Shown here: positions 1 through 8,851 of the stretch, piece by piece
Numbering within the stretch: the first letter of the stretch is position 1
How the letters are laid out: each line of letters begins with the position of its first letter
Assembly: GCA_963779735.1 (NCBI GenBank)
Contig: CAVZZJ010000009.1
Span: 186,001-250,000, forward strand
Length of the DNA: 64,000 nucleotides
Reading direction: 5' to 3'
DNA from: Bog-473 sp963779735
GTDB lineage: Bacteria > Actinomycetota > Acidimicrobiia > Acidimicrobiales > RAAP-2
Notes under the pieces: generated by a model
The model's database searches: none
Told to the model about the DNA's origin: nothing
Seen by the model: only the letters and a program-made list of their open reading frames with translations
Made by a program: the position numbers and the translations under genes

Positions 1-234
1 GAAGAGGATCTCTTCGAGCTACCGGCCGAGGAGCTGGCCAAGGTCGGTCAGGTCCCGGCGTCGCTCGAGGAGGCACTGGCCGCCCTTGAGGCCGATCAGG
101 CCTTCCTCAAGGCGGGCGGGGTCTTCACCGACGATCTGATCGAGACGTGGATTGACTACAAGAGGCTGAACGAGATCGACGCCGTGCGTCTTCGCCCCCA
201 CCCCTGGGAGTTCATGCTCTACTACGACATTTAG
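1..234 (+). CDS. glnA: Type I glutamine synthetase, C-terminal end (partial)
   Basis: The window opens inside this gene and shows its last 77 codons, ending in TAG. Glutamine synthetase makes glutamine from glutamate, ammonia and ATP in the cytosol. The visible part is the C-terminal helical end of the family: a LPxEEL-type segment, a TDDLIETWIDYKR segment, then the highly conserved RPHPWEFMLYYDI terminus, which in actinobacterial GlnA-I follows the adenylylation loop. The catalytic residues lie outside the window. The C-terminal match is strong enough to name the family, but whether this is the main GlnA or a paralogue cannot be told from the tail alone. Confidence 0.9.
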   Translation, partial: EEDLFELPAEELAKVGQVPASLEEALAALEADQAFLKAGGVFTDDLIETWIDYKRLNEIDAVRLRPHPWEFMLYYDI

Positions 235-822
235 GGTCTGACCCGGACTTTTGTGCTTTCCGGGGGTCTCATGTCCACGAACTGTCCACGGAATATCTGA
301 AGCATCGTCGACGGTATGGCTTGTCCGGTCGTCTTCGTCGCGGAACAGGTGGCCGTCGACGTCGAAGGCAGCGGAGATCGTGTGGTGTAGCCCAGCTGGG
401 CGAGCCCGCTCTCCTCTTGGCGTTCTCGAATGTGAGGGCGAAGGGATGCTGAGTGTGATCGCAGGGGATGCCGAGGTCTCAGCGTCGGATCCGAGACGGT
501 AACCAGTTGGAGCGCAGCGCACCTACGCACCGCTCGAGCGTGATGGAGCAGCCTCTTTAGACACTTGCAACTGTCGACCCGCCGGACCTAGGTTCACGTC
601 GCGACCGGCTGCCGGCGGCAAAGGTGAGGGGGTGTCGATGCAGGGAAGGTTCCGGGCCAACTCGGGGGTGTCACACTTGCTCGCTCCGGCGGTGCCGTTC
701 GGCGGCTACGACGTCCTCCTCACCCTGTAGGGGTCGCCGGTCATGCCCGCCGCCGACCGCTCGTATCTAGACACCGTCTTTCGCCACGAGCCCGTCGGGT
801 ACCTCAACTGAACGGGACGAGC
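235..822. other. Gene-free stretch after glnA
   Basis: About 590 bases lie between glnA and the carboxyltransferase gene. Several open frames cross it on both strands, but none has a recognisable domain, a ribosome binding site or a sensible start. Bases 240-274 can form an imperfect hairpin (GACCCGGA against TCCGGGGGTC) just after the glnA stop, which could act as its terminator, but there is no clear T run. No gene is supported here. Confidence 0.5.
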
Positions 823-2328
823 GTGAGCGGCGGCGACTCATCGGAAGGCTGGCAGGATGTGTTGGCCGATCTCGAAGCTCGCCGGAACGCGTCGCGGGCA
901 ATGGGTGGCGAGGACCGGTTGGCCAAGCACCGTGATGCCGGAAAGCTCTCCGCTCGGGACCGAATCGACTACCTGGTCGATGACGGATCATTCCGGGAGA
1001 TAGGGACGCTCGTCGGCGGCTCGGGAGCGCCGGCGGACGCCGTGGTCATCGGCTCGGGCACGATTGACGACCGGGTGGTGATGGTCGCCGCCGAGGACTT
1101 CACCGTCCACGCCGGAACGATCAGCTCCTCAGCGAACGCCAAACGGTACCGGGTCGCCGAGATTGCCGTGAACGACCGGGTGCCGCTGGTGATGATGCTC
1201 GAGGGGGCCGGCTTCCGGGCCGACGGGAAGCCGTATACCCGGTCCCCGACCGATCTCATCGCCCAGAGTCGCTGCTCGGGCCGGGTGCCGATCGTGACCG
1301 CCATCCTCGGGCCTTCGGCCGGCCACGGCGCCCTGGTGGCTCCCATGTCGGACTTCGCGGTGATGAGCTCTCGTGCGGCGGTATTCACGGCCGGCCCCCC
1401 GGTGGTCTATGAGTCGCTCGGCGAGCAGATAAGCAAGGAGGATCTGGGAGGACCAGCGGTCGCGCTGGCCAGCGGGCTGGTGCACAACGAGGCACCCGAT
1501 GACGCCGGGGCCCTCGACATGGTCCGGACCTACCTGAGCTACTTCCCTTCCTCGGCTTGGTCCTACCCCCCCGACATCGGAGGGGGCGACGACGGGCCGC
1601 GTCCGGTGCCCGAACTGCTGGACATCGTTCCCCACAACGGGCGACGCGTCTACGACATGCACGCCGTGGTCGACGCCGTCTTCGACGAAGACTCCTGCTT
1701 CGAGGTGCAGCCCGACTTCGGCCGGTCGATGATCTGCGTCCTGGCCCGGCTGGGCGGCCATCCGGTGGCCGTGGTGGCGAACCAGCCTCAGGTACTGGCC
1801 GGATCGATCGACTCCGACGGAGCCGACAAGGGCGCCCACTTCATCACCGTCGCGGATTCGTTCCACCTTCCGATCATCTTCCTCGCCGACAATCCCGGAG
1901 TGATGCCGGGCAGCCAGTCCGAACGCCAGGGCATCCTGCGCAGCGGGGCGCGGATGTACGCGGCTCAGACTCAGACTCGTGTGCCGAAGCTCACCGTCAT
2001 CCTCCGAAAGGCCTACGGGTTCGGCTCGATGGTCATGGGGATGATTCCCTTCGACGGCCAATCGGCAACCTTTACCTACCCCGGCGCCACCATGGGGGCC
2101 ATGGGCGCGGCGGCCATGAGCCGCTCCCGAGACTCTGACGTGGACGAGGCCGAAATGCTCCGCCACCTTGAGGTCGAAGCCTCCTATCGCTCCGCCGAGG
2201 GATTCGGGCAGGACGAGCTCATAAGCCCGGTCGAGACCCGCGATCGGCTCCTGTCCTCGCTCGAGCGGGCCCTCTACCGCCGACAACAGGCGCCCGAACC
2301 GGCCGCCCGAACCGCCATCATGCCCTAA
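823..2328 (+). CDS. Acyl-CoA carboxylase carboxyltransferase (beta) subunit
   Basis: This 501-residue protein belongs to the AccD/PccB family, which transfers a carboxyl group between biotin and an acyl-CoA; some members work with methylmalonyl- or glutaconyl-CoA as decarboxylases. It has the usual two crotonase-like halves: the N half (about 20-260) with EGAGFRADG as the first oxyanion loop, and the C half (about 270-490) with the RKAYGFGSMVMG segment near residue 395 and DNPGVMPG before it. The start is a GTG. No biotin carboxylase alpha subunit is next to it, so the partner must be elsewhere, and the exact acyl-CoA is unknown. The downstream P450 runs the same way, about 225 bases on, so the two may not be co-transcribed. 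Confidence 0.85.
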   Translation: MSGGDSSEGWQDVLADLEARRNASRAMGGEDRLAKHRDAGKLSARDRIDYLVDDGSFREIGTLVGGSGAPADAVVIGSGTIDDRVVMVAAEDFTVHAGTISSSANAKRYRVAEIAVNDRVPLVMMLEGAGFRADGKPYTRSPTDLIAQSRCSGRVPIVTAILGPSAGHGALVAPMSDFAVMSSRAAVFTAGPPVVYESLGEQISKEDLGGPAVALASGLVHNEAPDDAGALDMVRTYLSYFPSSAWSYPPDIGGGDDGPRPVPELLDIVPHNGRRVYDMHAVVDAVFDEDSCFEVQPDFGRSMICVLARLGGHPVAVVANQPQVLAGSIDSDGADKGAHFITVADSFHLPIIFLADNPGVMPGSQSERQGILRSGARMYAAQTQTRVPKLTVILRKAYGFGSMVMGMIPFDGQSATFTYPGATMGAMGAAAMSRSRDSDVDEAEMLRHLEVEASYRSAEGFGQDELISPVETRDRLLSSLERALYRRQQAPEPAARTAIMP

Positions 2329-2553
2329 CCCCGTCCCTTTTGGGGACTGCGCCGCGGTCCTTGGTGCCGGCGGGCGGCCACAGCCTCCCCGCACCCCGAG
2401 ATCACCCGGTGGATGGCCCAGGAGTCGATCGTCACTCGGACCCACGACGAGTCGTTCCGAGATCGTCACGGCTCTCCGGCGCGTCTTGGATGAGATATCA
2501 AACCACGGTCATGTAAAGTCCGTTCCGAGGCTGAACGGGAGCGGGATCCGAGG

Positions 2554-3768
2554 GTGGGCCGTGGAGTGGCAGTGCGGAGCATCGAAGAACGAATCGACCT
2601 CGTGGACGGAGCCTTCTGGGGCCGCAACCCCCACGAGGAGTTGGCCTGGCTGAGATCCCACGCCCCGGTCTGGCGCGACCGGCGCTCGGGCGTGTGGGGT
2701 GTGGCCACCTACGAGCTGGTCAAGTATGTATCCGCCCACCCGGAACTGTTCAGCAACGCAGGAGGAATCCGTCCCGATCACGGCCCGTCCCCGATGATGA
2801 TCGACATGGACGATCCGGCCCACTGGCAGCGTCGGCAACTGGTCAACAAAGGTTTCACCCCCAAGCGGGTCCGCGACAAGGAAGCGTCGATCCGCGGCGT
2901 GGTCGACGCTCTCATCGACGGCATCTGCGAAAAAGGTGCGTGCGACCTCGTCGCAGAGTTCGCGGCCTGGCTGCCATTGATCGTGATCGGCGACGCTCTC
3001 GGCGTCGACCCGGCCGACCGGGCCCAGCTGCTGCGCTGGAGCGAAGACATGATGACCATGCTTGGCCAGCGCCAAGAAGGTGCCCTCGAGCGGGCCACCG
3101 CTGCAGCTATGGAGTACGCGGCGTACGCGATGGACGTCATCGCCGCCCGACGTCAAGTGCCGAGCGAGGACCTCATGAGCGTCCTGGTCCACGCCGAGGT
3201 GGACGGTGACCGGCTGGACGACGCCGAGATCATCGGGGAGTCGCTCCTGATCTTGAACGGAGGCGACGAGACCACTCGCCACGTGATCTCCGGCGGTGTC
3301 TACGAACTGCTGCGCCAACCGGGCAACTGGGCCGCCCTCAGGGACGACAGAGCACTTCTCCCGACGGCGATTGAGGAGATGCTCCGGTGGGTCAGTCCCA
3401 TCAAGAACATGGCTCGCGTGGCGACCCAGGAGATTGAGCTCGGGGGCCAGCGGATCGCCGAGGGCGAACAACTCCTCTTGCTCTATCCCTCGGCCAACCG
3501 CGACGAGAAGGTGTTCACGGACCCTGATCGGTTCGACATCCGCCGCCACCCCAACGATCACCTCGCATTCGGCTTTGGTGCCCACTTCTGCCTGGGAAAT
3601 AGCCTGGCCCGACTCGAACTGCGAATCGCCCTCGAGCACCTCCTCGACCGCCTGCCCGACCTCACGCTCGCCGAGCCCGGGGAACCCGACCATAGACCGG
3701 CAAACTTCGTCAGCGGCTACGAGCGCTTGCCCGTTCGCTACACCCCGACCGCCACCGTCGGTCGGTGA
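2554..3768 (+). CDS. Cytochrome P450
   Basis: A soluble bacterial cytochrome P450 of 404 residues, a heme mono-oxygenase needing a ferredoxin and reductase not seen nearby. It shows the I-helix oxygen-activation motif GGDETT at about 236-241, the ExxR pair starting at E274, and the heme loop FGFGAHFCLG with Cys346 as the axial ligand. The GTG start gives the usual short N terminus. The general sequence is like the steroid- and terpenoid-side-chain P450s common in actinobacteria (CYP125/142/124 type), but the substrate cannot be inferred. It sits in a block of catabolic oxidoreductases. Confidence 0.9.
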   Translation: MGRGVAVRSIEERIDLVDGAFWGRNPHEELAWLRSHAPVWRDRRSGVWGVATYELVKYVSAHPELFSNAGGIRPDHGPSPMMIDMDDPAHWQRRQLVNKGFTPKRVRDKEASIRGVVDALIDGICEKGACDLVAEFAAWLPLIVIGDALGVDPADRAQLLRWSEDMMTMLGQRQEGALERATAAAMEYAAYAMDVIAARRQVPSEDLMSVLVHAEVDGDRLDDAEIIGESLLILNGGDETTRHVISGGVYELLRQPGNWAALRDDRALLPTAIEEMLRWVSPIKNMARVATQEIELGGQRIAEGEQLLLLYPSANRDEKVFTDPDRFDIRRHPNDHLAFGFGAHFCLGNSLARLELRIALEHLLDRLPDLTLAEPGEPDHRPANFVSGYERLPVRYTPTATVGR

Positions 3769-3823
3769 GCCAGCCGGTCGCCGCCCGCCGTCCCGTCGGT
3801 TGCGCGGCCGCGCGCCGGTCGGC

Positions 3824-4207
3824 TCATTGGCGGCTGATGTACTGAATGGCGCGTCGGGCGATGAGCCACACTCCGTCCTGCTTGACGAGAGTGTCGCTGT
3901 ACCAGCCCGTCATGAACCGGCCGGTCTCGCTGGCGCGGAACATGAAGGACTGCTCGGCTTCGGCGGTGCCGTCGGCGTCTCCCGCTCGAATCACCGGGGA
4001 TGCGACGAGGTGCACTCCTCGCATCCCGTTCTCGACCATCCGACGCCTGTCCTCGACTGTCCTGAAGGTCCCCATCCCCGGTACGACGAACTCGCAAGCC
4101 TCCGTGAACAGGGCGGTCCATTCGTCGAGACGTCGTTGGTCGATCAGCAGGCCGTAGCGCGACAGCAGCTCGGTTATGGCCTGGCGGTCATGGAGGTCAA
4201 GCGTCAC
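3824..4207 (-). CDS. SnoaL-like (NTF2-fold) protein
   Basis: A 127-residue protein of the SnoaL/NTF2-like cone fold, the family that includes polyketide cyclases, scytalone dehydratase and steroid isomerase relatives. The N terminus DRQAITELLSRYGLLIDQRRLDEWTALFTEACEF is the typical helix pair and first strand, and the C terminus WLIARRAIQYI is the closing strand. The GTG start overlaps the TGA of the upstream LLM gene by four bases (GTGA), so the two are translationally coupled and likely act in one pathway. The substrate is unknown. Confidence 0.8.
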   Translation of the reverse strand: MTLDLHDRQAITELLSRYGLLIDQRRLDEWTALFTEACEFVVPGMGTFRTVEDRRRMVENGMRGVHLVASPVIRAGDADGTAEAEQSFMFRASETGRFMTGWYSDTLVKQDGVWLIARRAIQYISRQ

Positions 4208-5094
4208 CGCAACACCTCCGCGGCACGAAGCAGGACCTCAAGATGCCCGTCGGGCCACGTGGCGCCCGCTCGCAGGGAGTTGATCGCCACGGCGTCGGCC
4301 CCCGCATCGCTCCATCGTGCCGCCCGATCGGCCAGACGGTGCAGGTTGTCGGCGCGGACGGCGACGTGACCCTCAAGGCCGATGCGCTCGGGGTCGCGGC
4401 CGGCCTCGGCGGCGGCCTTGCGTATGTCGTGCCACGCCGCCTCGAATCCCGATCCGGGTTGCACCTGGGGCATGGGCAGCCACCCGTCGGCGAACCGGCC
4501 GACGCGAGCCCCGGCGCGAGCGTCGGTCCCGCAACCGATCCAAATCGGCACTTCCTGCCGGGGAATTGGGGCGATTCCCGCTGCATCGACCACCTCTGAT
4601 CCCACGCGGGCTGTGATGGCCGCTTCCGCCCACAGCCGGCGCAGCAGCGGGATCTGCTCCTCCATGCGAGCCGCCCGGGAGCCAAAGTCGACACCCAGGG
4701 CGTCATATTCGACGGCGTTCCAGCCGATGCCCACCCCGAGCCGGACACGCCCCGGTGCCAGCAGCTGCAAGGTGGCCACCTGCTTGGCCACCAGTGCGGT
4801 CTGGCGCTGCGGAAGGACCAGGATGTCGGTCACCAGCTCCATGCGGCACTCGCGTGCCAGGTAGGCGAAGAGCATGAACGGCTCCAAGAACGGATCGCGG
4901 AGGTCGTAGACGCCGTCCCATCCGGGCCGGGCGCCGGCGTCCGCGCCCAGGACATGGTCGTAAATCAGGAGGTGGTCGTAGCCAGCCTCCTCCAGCCTGC
5001 GGACGAACTCGACGAGCTCGTCGCCGTCCACCCGATCGAACTCGGCCTGGGGGAAGACGGCACCAAGGCGGATCGCGGCGCTCCTAACTACCAT
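4204..5094 (-). CDS. LLM-class F420-dependent oxidoreductase
   Basis: A luciferase-like monooxygenase-fold TIM barrel of about 296 residues. The sequence has the family layout: an N-terminal IRLGAVFPQ strand, ExAGYDHLLIYDHV near residue 40, the LATLQLLAPGRVRLGVGIGW segment that contacts the cofactor, and PIWIGCGTDARAGARVGRFADGW in the C half. Actinobacterial members of this type usually use coenzyme F420 rather than FMN. An upstream ATG at 5121 is also in frame, but it would overlap the divergent gene at 5120; the ATG at 5094 directly precedes the conserved first strand, so I prefer it. It is coupled to the SnoaL-like gene downstream. Confidence 0.85.
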   Translation of the reverse strand: MVVRSAAIRLGAVFPQAEFDRVDGDELVEFVRRLEEAGYDHLLIYDHVLGADAGARPGWDGVYDLRDPFLEPFMLFAYLARECRMELVTDILVLPQRQTALVAKQVATLQLLAPGRVRLGVGIGWNAVEYDALGVDFGSRAARMEEQIPLLRRLWAEAAITARVGSEVVDAAGIAPIPRQEVPIWIGCGTDARAGARVGRFADGWLPMPQVQPGSGFEAAWHDIRKAAAEAGRDPERIGLEGHVAVRADNLHRLADRAARWSDAGADAVAINSLRAGATWPDGHLEVLLRAAEVLR

Positions 5095-5119
5095 CGCGCT
5101 CACCGAGGGAGGCGTTTGC

Positions 5120-5542
5120 ATGGACAGGTGGCATCACGACCTACAGATACGCACGGTCATCGACAACTACGCCATCGGCATCGACCGTCGCGACTGGGAA
5201 CTGGTACGCGGCTGCTTCACGAAGGACTGCGCTGCCGACTACGGCCCGACGAGTAGTTGGACGTCCAGGGAGCCGTTCATGGAGTGGCTCGAGCAGATCC
5301 ACCGACAGATGGGCCCGACGATGCATAGGATCACAAACTACAGCGTGCACGTCGACGGCTCCTCGGCGACCGCCACTTCGTACTTCGACGCCCTCCTGAA
5401 GGTCGACCACGCCGAGCAGGACCTGCGCCAGGTCGTGGGCACCTACAGCGACCGCCTGCTCCTGACCGACACCGGATGGCAGATCAGCGCCCGTCGCGCC
5501 GAGAACTTCCTGTGGCGAAGAGGTAGCCAAAGACAGCTGTGA
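5120..5542 (+). CDS. SnoaL-like (NTF2-fold) protein
   Basis: A 140-residue SnoaL-like protein. It shows the family pattern: a first helix with DNYAIGIDRRDWELVRGCF, the strand with TNYSVHVDGSSATATSYFDA, and a final GWQISARRAENFLWRRG strand. Proteins of this type bind small hydrophobic ligands and act as dehydratases, isomerases or hydrolases; no catalytic set can be assigned here. It is divergent from the LLM gene and directly upstream of the phosphotransferase, with only about 40 bases between its stop and the preferred start of that gene, so it probably heads an operon that runs to the SDR at 7.4 kb. Confidence 0.8.
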   Translation: MDRWHHDLQIRTVIDNYAIGIDRRDWELVRGCFTKDCAADYGPTSSWTSREPFMEWLEQIHRQMGPTMHRITNYSVHVDGSSATATSYFDALLKVDHAEQDLRQVVGTYSDRLLLTDTGWQISARRAENFLWRRGSQRQL

Positions 5543-5583
5543 CCGGAGGGCGCGGTAGTTTGTCCGCCGAGAGGGGGCGCCCC

Positions 5584-6654
5584 ATGGGGTCAGAAGAGGC
5601 AGTCAGGATACCGGACACCCTCGAGGAGCTCCTCTCGCCCGGGTGGCTGAACACCGCCCTCGGACGTCCGTTTCCCGGCGTTCGAGTCGCCGCGGCGGTG
5701 GTCGGGCGCGTGGAGAGTCGCATCTCGACCAACGCGTGCTTCCGCATCGAATGCGAGGGGGAGCTGCCCGAGGGGTTGTCTGCCAACCTCTGTGCCAAGG
5801 GCTACTTCTCCGACACCGGCACGGCGGCCCACCGGATGGCCGGCGAGTCCGAGACGCGCTTCTACCGCGACCTGACGGCCGCAGCCGGCGTCCGGACGCT
5901 GCCCGGTGTCTTCGCCGAGTGGGACGTGGCCAGCGACAACGGTGTGGTCATCACCGAGGACGTCACCGCCTCGGGCGCCACCTTCCTCGACCCACGAGAC
6001 CGCCACCCGGCGTCGGAGGTGGCGACGAGCCTGGAGCAGTATGTGACCCTGCACGCGAGGACGTGGAACGGCAACCGGCTCGGCGCGGCCGAGTGGCTCT
6101 CCTCCCCCATCGCCAGGACGGCGGGCGCCCGTGGGATTCCCGAAATCCAGAGCCAGTTCGACGGCCCGATCGGCGCCGGCGTGCCGAAGGAAGCCCGGGA
6201 CGCCGTGAGCCTCGTGGGGGCGTTCAAGGCCCTCACAGAGGTCAACACGTCGTCGCCATCGTGGTGCCTCCTGCACGGAGACGCCCACATCGGCAACCTG
6301 TTCAGGGATAGCGCCGGGCTGCCCTGCCTGTTGGATTGGCAGTTGGTGCAGCGCGGCCCTTGGTATGTGGACGTCGGCTACCACATCGCGTCCTCCCTCA
6401 GCGTCGAGGATCGCCGGGCCTCGGAACGCGATCTGTTGGGCCACTACCTCGAGCGGTTGGCCTCGCAAGGCGTGGCCGTCCCGACGTGGGACGAGGTGTG
6501 GTTCGGCTTCTGTTGCGGGATCGTCTACGGGTTGTTCCTGTGGTCGATCACCCAGAAAGTCAAGCCGGAGATCACCGCCGTCCTACTCGAACGGATCGGC
6601 ACCGCCGCGGCGGACCACGACGCCTACCGAGTGGTCCTGGGCGAGCGAGCCTGA
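5584..6654 (+). CDS. Phosphotransferase of the APH / ecdysteroid-kinase-like family
   Basis: A protein-kinase-like fold phosphotransferase of about 356 residues. The diagnostic features are the Brenner motif HGDAHIGN with its catalytic Asp, followed by CLLDWQLVQRGPWYVDVGYH, which supplies the metal-binding Asp (DW) and the conserved RGPxxxDVG segment. Members of this group phosphorylate hydroxylated small molecules or cluster with acyl-CoA dehydrogenases in actinobacteria. A GTG at 5539 overlaps the upstream stop, but the ATG at 5584 has a purine-rich GAGGGGG about 8 bases upstream and is preferred. The SDR gene follows five bases after its stop. Confidence 0.8.
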   Translation: MGSEEAVRIPDTLEELLSPGWLNTALGRPFPGVRVAAAVVGRVESRISTNACFRIECEGELPEGLSANLCAKGYFSDTGTAAHRMAGESETRFYRDLTAAAGVRTLPGVFAEWDVASDNGVVITEDVTASGATFLDPRDRHPASEVATSLEQYVTLHARTWNGNRLGAAEWLSSPIARTAGARGIPEIQSQFDGPIGAGVPKEARDAVSLVGAFKALTEVNTSSPSWCLLHGDAHIGNLFRDSAGLPCLLDWQLVQRGPWYVDVGYHIASSLSVEDRRASERDLLGHYLERLASQGVAVPTWDEVWFGFCCGIVYGLFLWSITQKVKPEITAVLLERIGTAAADHDAYRVVLGERA

Positions 6655-6659
6655 CGCAG

Positions 6660-7457
6660 ATGCGGGAGGTGTTCGGGCTGGAGGGTGAGCCGGCGCTCGT
6701 GGTCGGCGGGGGCTTCGGAAGCGGGCGGCTGACGTCGCTTCTCTTGGCCCGGGCCGGCGCTTCGGTGGCCGTCGCCGACATCGACGGCGACCGGGCCCGC
6801 AGCGTCGCCGCCGAGGTCGGCGGCCACGCCATCGTGGCCGACGTCACCACCCCGGACGGAGCCACCGCCGCCGTGGACGAGGCGCACGAGGAGCTCGGCG
6901 GCCTGACTCGCCTGGCCAACATCGTCGGACTCGTGGACCAGCGGGCGTTCCTCGACAGTGACCCCGCACTGTGGGACGCCCAGATCAGGCTGAACCTCTT
7001 GTCGCACATGTACGTGTGCCATGCCGCCGGACGACACATGGTCGCCGCGGGTCGGGGCGTCATCGCGATGGTGGCGTCGGTGAGCGGTGTGTACGGTGCC
7101 CGGAACCAAGCCGCCTACGGTGCCGCCAAGGCGGGCGTGATGTCCCTGGCCCGCACGCTCGCCGACGAGTGGGGCCCCCACGGCGTTCGCGTCAACTGCG
7201 TCGCTCCGGACATCACCGCCGTGCCGCGCCTCATGGCGCAACTGCCCGGGTCCGAAGAGGAGATCCTGGCGCAGTTCGACGCCATGGCCGCCGCCGACGG
7301 CGTGCCGCTTCGGAGATTCGGCCGCACCCACGAGATCGCCGGACCTCTGCTGTTCTTGCTCTCCGATCTGTCGTCGTTCATGTCCGGTCAGACCCTGGTC
7401 GTCGACGGTGGCACCATGGTCCACTTCCCACACCACACGGCCGCTGATCGGGCCTGA
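6660..7457 (+). CDS. Short-chain dehydrogenase/reductase (SDR)
   Basis: A 265-residue classical SDR. The glycine-rich motif is atypical: VVGGGFGSGRLTSLLL instead of TGxxxGxG, so cofactor binding may be altered. The catalytic Ser lies in MVASVSGVYG and the active-site pair is Y-x3-K in AAYGAAKAG; the family PG motif is replaced by VNCVAPDITAVP. The C terminus LLFLLSDLSSFMSGQTLVVDGG is standard. It is five bases downstream of the phosphotransferase and surely co-transcribed with it. The substrate is unknown but the operon context suggests oxidation of a hydroxylated catabolic intermediate. Confidence 0.85.
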   Translation: MREVFGLEGEPALVVGGGFGSGRLTSLLLARAGASVAVADIDGDRARSVAAEVGGHAIVADVTTPDGATAAVDEAHEELGGLTRLANIVGLVDQRAFLDSDPALWDAQIRLNLLSHMYVCHAAGRHMVAAGRGVIAMVASVSGVYGARNQAAYGAAKAGVMSLARTLADEWGPHGVRVNCVAPDITAVPRLMAQLPGSEEEILAQFDAMAAADGVPLRRFGRTHEIAGPLLFLLSDLSSFMSGQTLVVDGGTMVHFPHHTAADRA

Positions 7458-7556
7458 CCGGCACTCGAGCGTGCTCCGGCTCGTGTCGCCGTTCGGGCGT
7501 GATCGCCGGGCCAGGGTACTGTGGCAGCTCAGGGTGCACGACGCGGAGGGGTGGGC

Positions 7557-8813
7557 ATGACGACCGTCTCGGAGAACGAGCTGATGACCCGGGTGGAGGG
7601 TGATGCTCCCATGGGCCGGCTGATGCGGGAGAACTACTGGATCCCCTTCGCCCTCTCGGAGAACCTGGCGGCGGGAGACGCCCCGACGCCGGTGCGCCTG
7701 TTCGGCGAGAACTACATCGCCTTCCGGGCCGAGAACGGCCAGATCGGCTTCTTCGACGAGCTCTGCCCCCACCGGCGCGCCTCGTTGGCCCTGGGGCGCA
7801 TAGAGGGCAACGGCGTGCGGTGCATCTATCACGGCTGGAAGATCGACGTGTCGGGCTGCGTGGCCGAGGCGCCCACCCAGGTCCAGCGGCCCGAGCAGTT
7901 CGCCGCCAGCGTGCGGGTCGCCCACTTCCCGGTGCACGAGGCGGGCGGGATCGCCTGGGTGTGGCTCGGCGCCGCCGACGAGCCGGCCTTCCCCGACCTG
8001 CCCTTCGACGCCCAGCACGGGGTCAACACCAAGATCACCGTCTCGCTTTTGCCCTGCAACTGGCTCCAGGGCCTAGAAGGCGGGCTCGACTCGGTGCACG
8101 GCACCATCTTGCATCAGACCTGGCTACGCGAGATCACCGGTGAGAAGCGCGCATCGATGGACACCGGAGGGGTCGATTCTACGTTCGCCGCCCCGCCCCG
8201 CTACGAGACGGAGACGACGCCCTACGGCATGCGAGCGGCCTCGCTGCGTAGCGTCGGCGAGGGCCAGACCTACACCCGGTTGTCGCACTTCTTCTTCCCC
8301 CTGGTCATCGTGGTGCCCACCGGCTGGGTCGACCACACCCAGATCTTCGCCTTCACCCCGGTCGACGACACCCACCACCAGGTCTTCTTCGGAAACTACG
8401 GCGTGGTGCCCCAGATGACGCAGTGGGACTTCGGCTCCGTCCGACGGGATATCGAGACCGATCCCCGGAACTTCGCCGCCGTCGGCGGCGATCGATCGAG
8501 CCGGTGGGGCCAGGACCGAGAGCTGATGAACGCCGGTCACTTCACCGGCATGGCTCGGAGCGTGATTGACGAGGACGCCCTCGTCCAGGTGAGCATGGGG
8601 CCCATCGTCGATCGATCCAAGGAGAACCTCTCCTCCAGCGACGTCGCCATCGCCCAGGCCCGTCGGCTGATCCTCGACTCGCTCGCCGCGGCCGAGACGG
8701 GCGGACTCCCCCCGGGCAGCGCACTGACCCCCGAGGTGATCCACGTCCCTCACCCCATGGACGCGACGGTGGAGGACGGTGTCTCGTGGCGCGAGCTTCA
8801 GAGCGTGAGCTGA
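7557..8813 (+). CDS. Rieske-type aromatic ring-hydroxylating oxygenase, oxygenase component
   Basis: A 418-residue Rieske non-heme iron oxygenase of the phthalate-4,5-dioxygenase/VanA group. Residues about 25-130 are the Rieske [2Fe-2S] domain, with CPHRRASLALG and, 17 residues later, CIYHGWKID as the two C-x-H cluster ligands. The catalytic domain has GLDSVHGTILHQTW, carrying the two His ligands of the mononuclear iron, and a later Asp in the C-terminal half. Such enzymes hydroxylate or O-demethylate aromatic acids and need a separate reductase, which is not nearby. The ATG at 7557 fits the family N terminus; the operon break upstream is about 100 bases. Confidence 0.88.
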   Translation: MTTVSENELMTRVEGDAPMGRLMRENYWIPFALSENLAAGDAPTPVRLFGENYIAFRAENGQIGFFDELCPHRRASLALGRIEGNGVRCIYHGWKIDVSGCVAEAPTQVQRPEQFAASVRVAHFPVHEAGGIAWVWLGAADEPAFPDLPFDAQHGVNTKITVSLLPCNWLQGLEGGLDSVHGTILHQTWLREITGEKRASMDTGGVDSTFAAPPRYETETTPYGMRAASLRSVGEGQTYTRLSHFFFPLVIVVPTGWVDHTQIFAFTPVDDTHHQVFFGNYGVVPQMTQWDFGSVRRDIETDPRNFAAVGGDRSSRWGQDRELMNAGHFTGMARSVIDEDALVQVSMGPIVDRSKENLSSSDVAIAQARRLILDSLAAAETGGLPPGSALTPEVIHVPHPMDATVEDGVSWRELQSVS

Positions 8814-8848
8814 CGAGGACGGGGACGGGGACGACGACGGGGACGGGC
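8814..8848. repeat. GGGACG-type hexamer repeat between convergent genes
   Basis: The short gap between the Rieske gene and the convergent propeller gene holds a run of imperfect GGGACG/GACGAC hexamers. It looks like a slippage-prone simple repeat. I see no terminator hairpin in it. Confidence 0.5.
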
Positions 8849-8851
8849 CGC

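Noticed and set aside
251..502. Plus-strand frame after glnA
   Set aside because: No ribosome binding site, no domain, unusual amino-acid content.
19..530. Long minus-strand open frames opposite glnA and the following gap
   Set aside because: They overlap the certain end of glnA, have no family features and low-complexity composition; they are shadow frames of a GC-rich sequence.
2334..2348. Terminator after the carboxyltransferase gene
   Set aside because: Only a five-base stem (GTCCC-TTTTG-GGGAC) and no T run after it, so too weak to call.
1129..2469. 446-codon minus-strand frame opposite the carboxyltransferase
   Set aside because: Antisense to a clear gene and without any recognisable motif.
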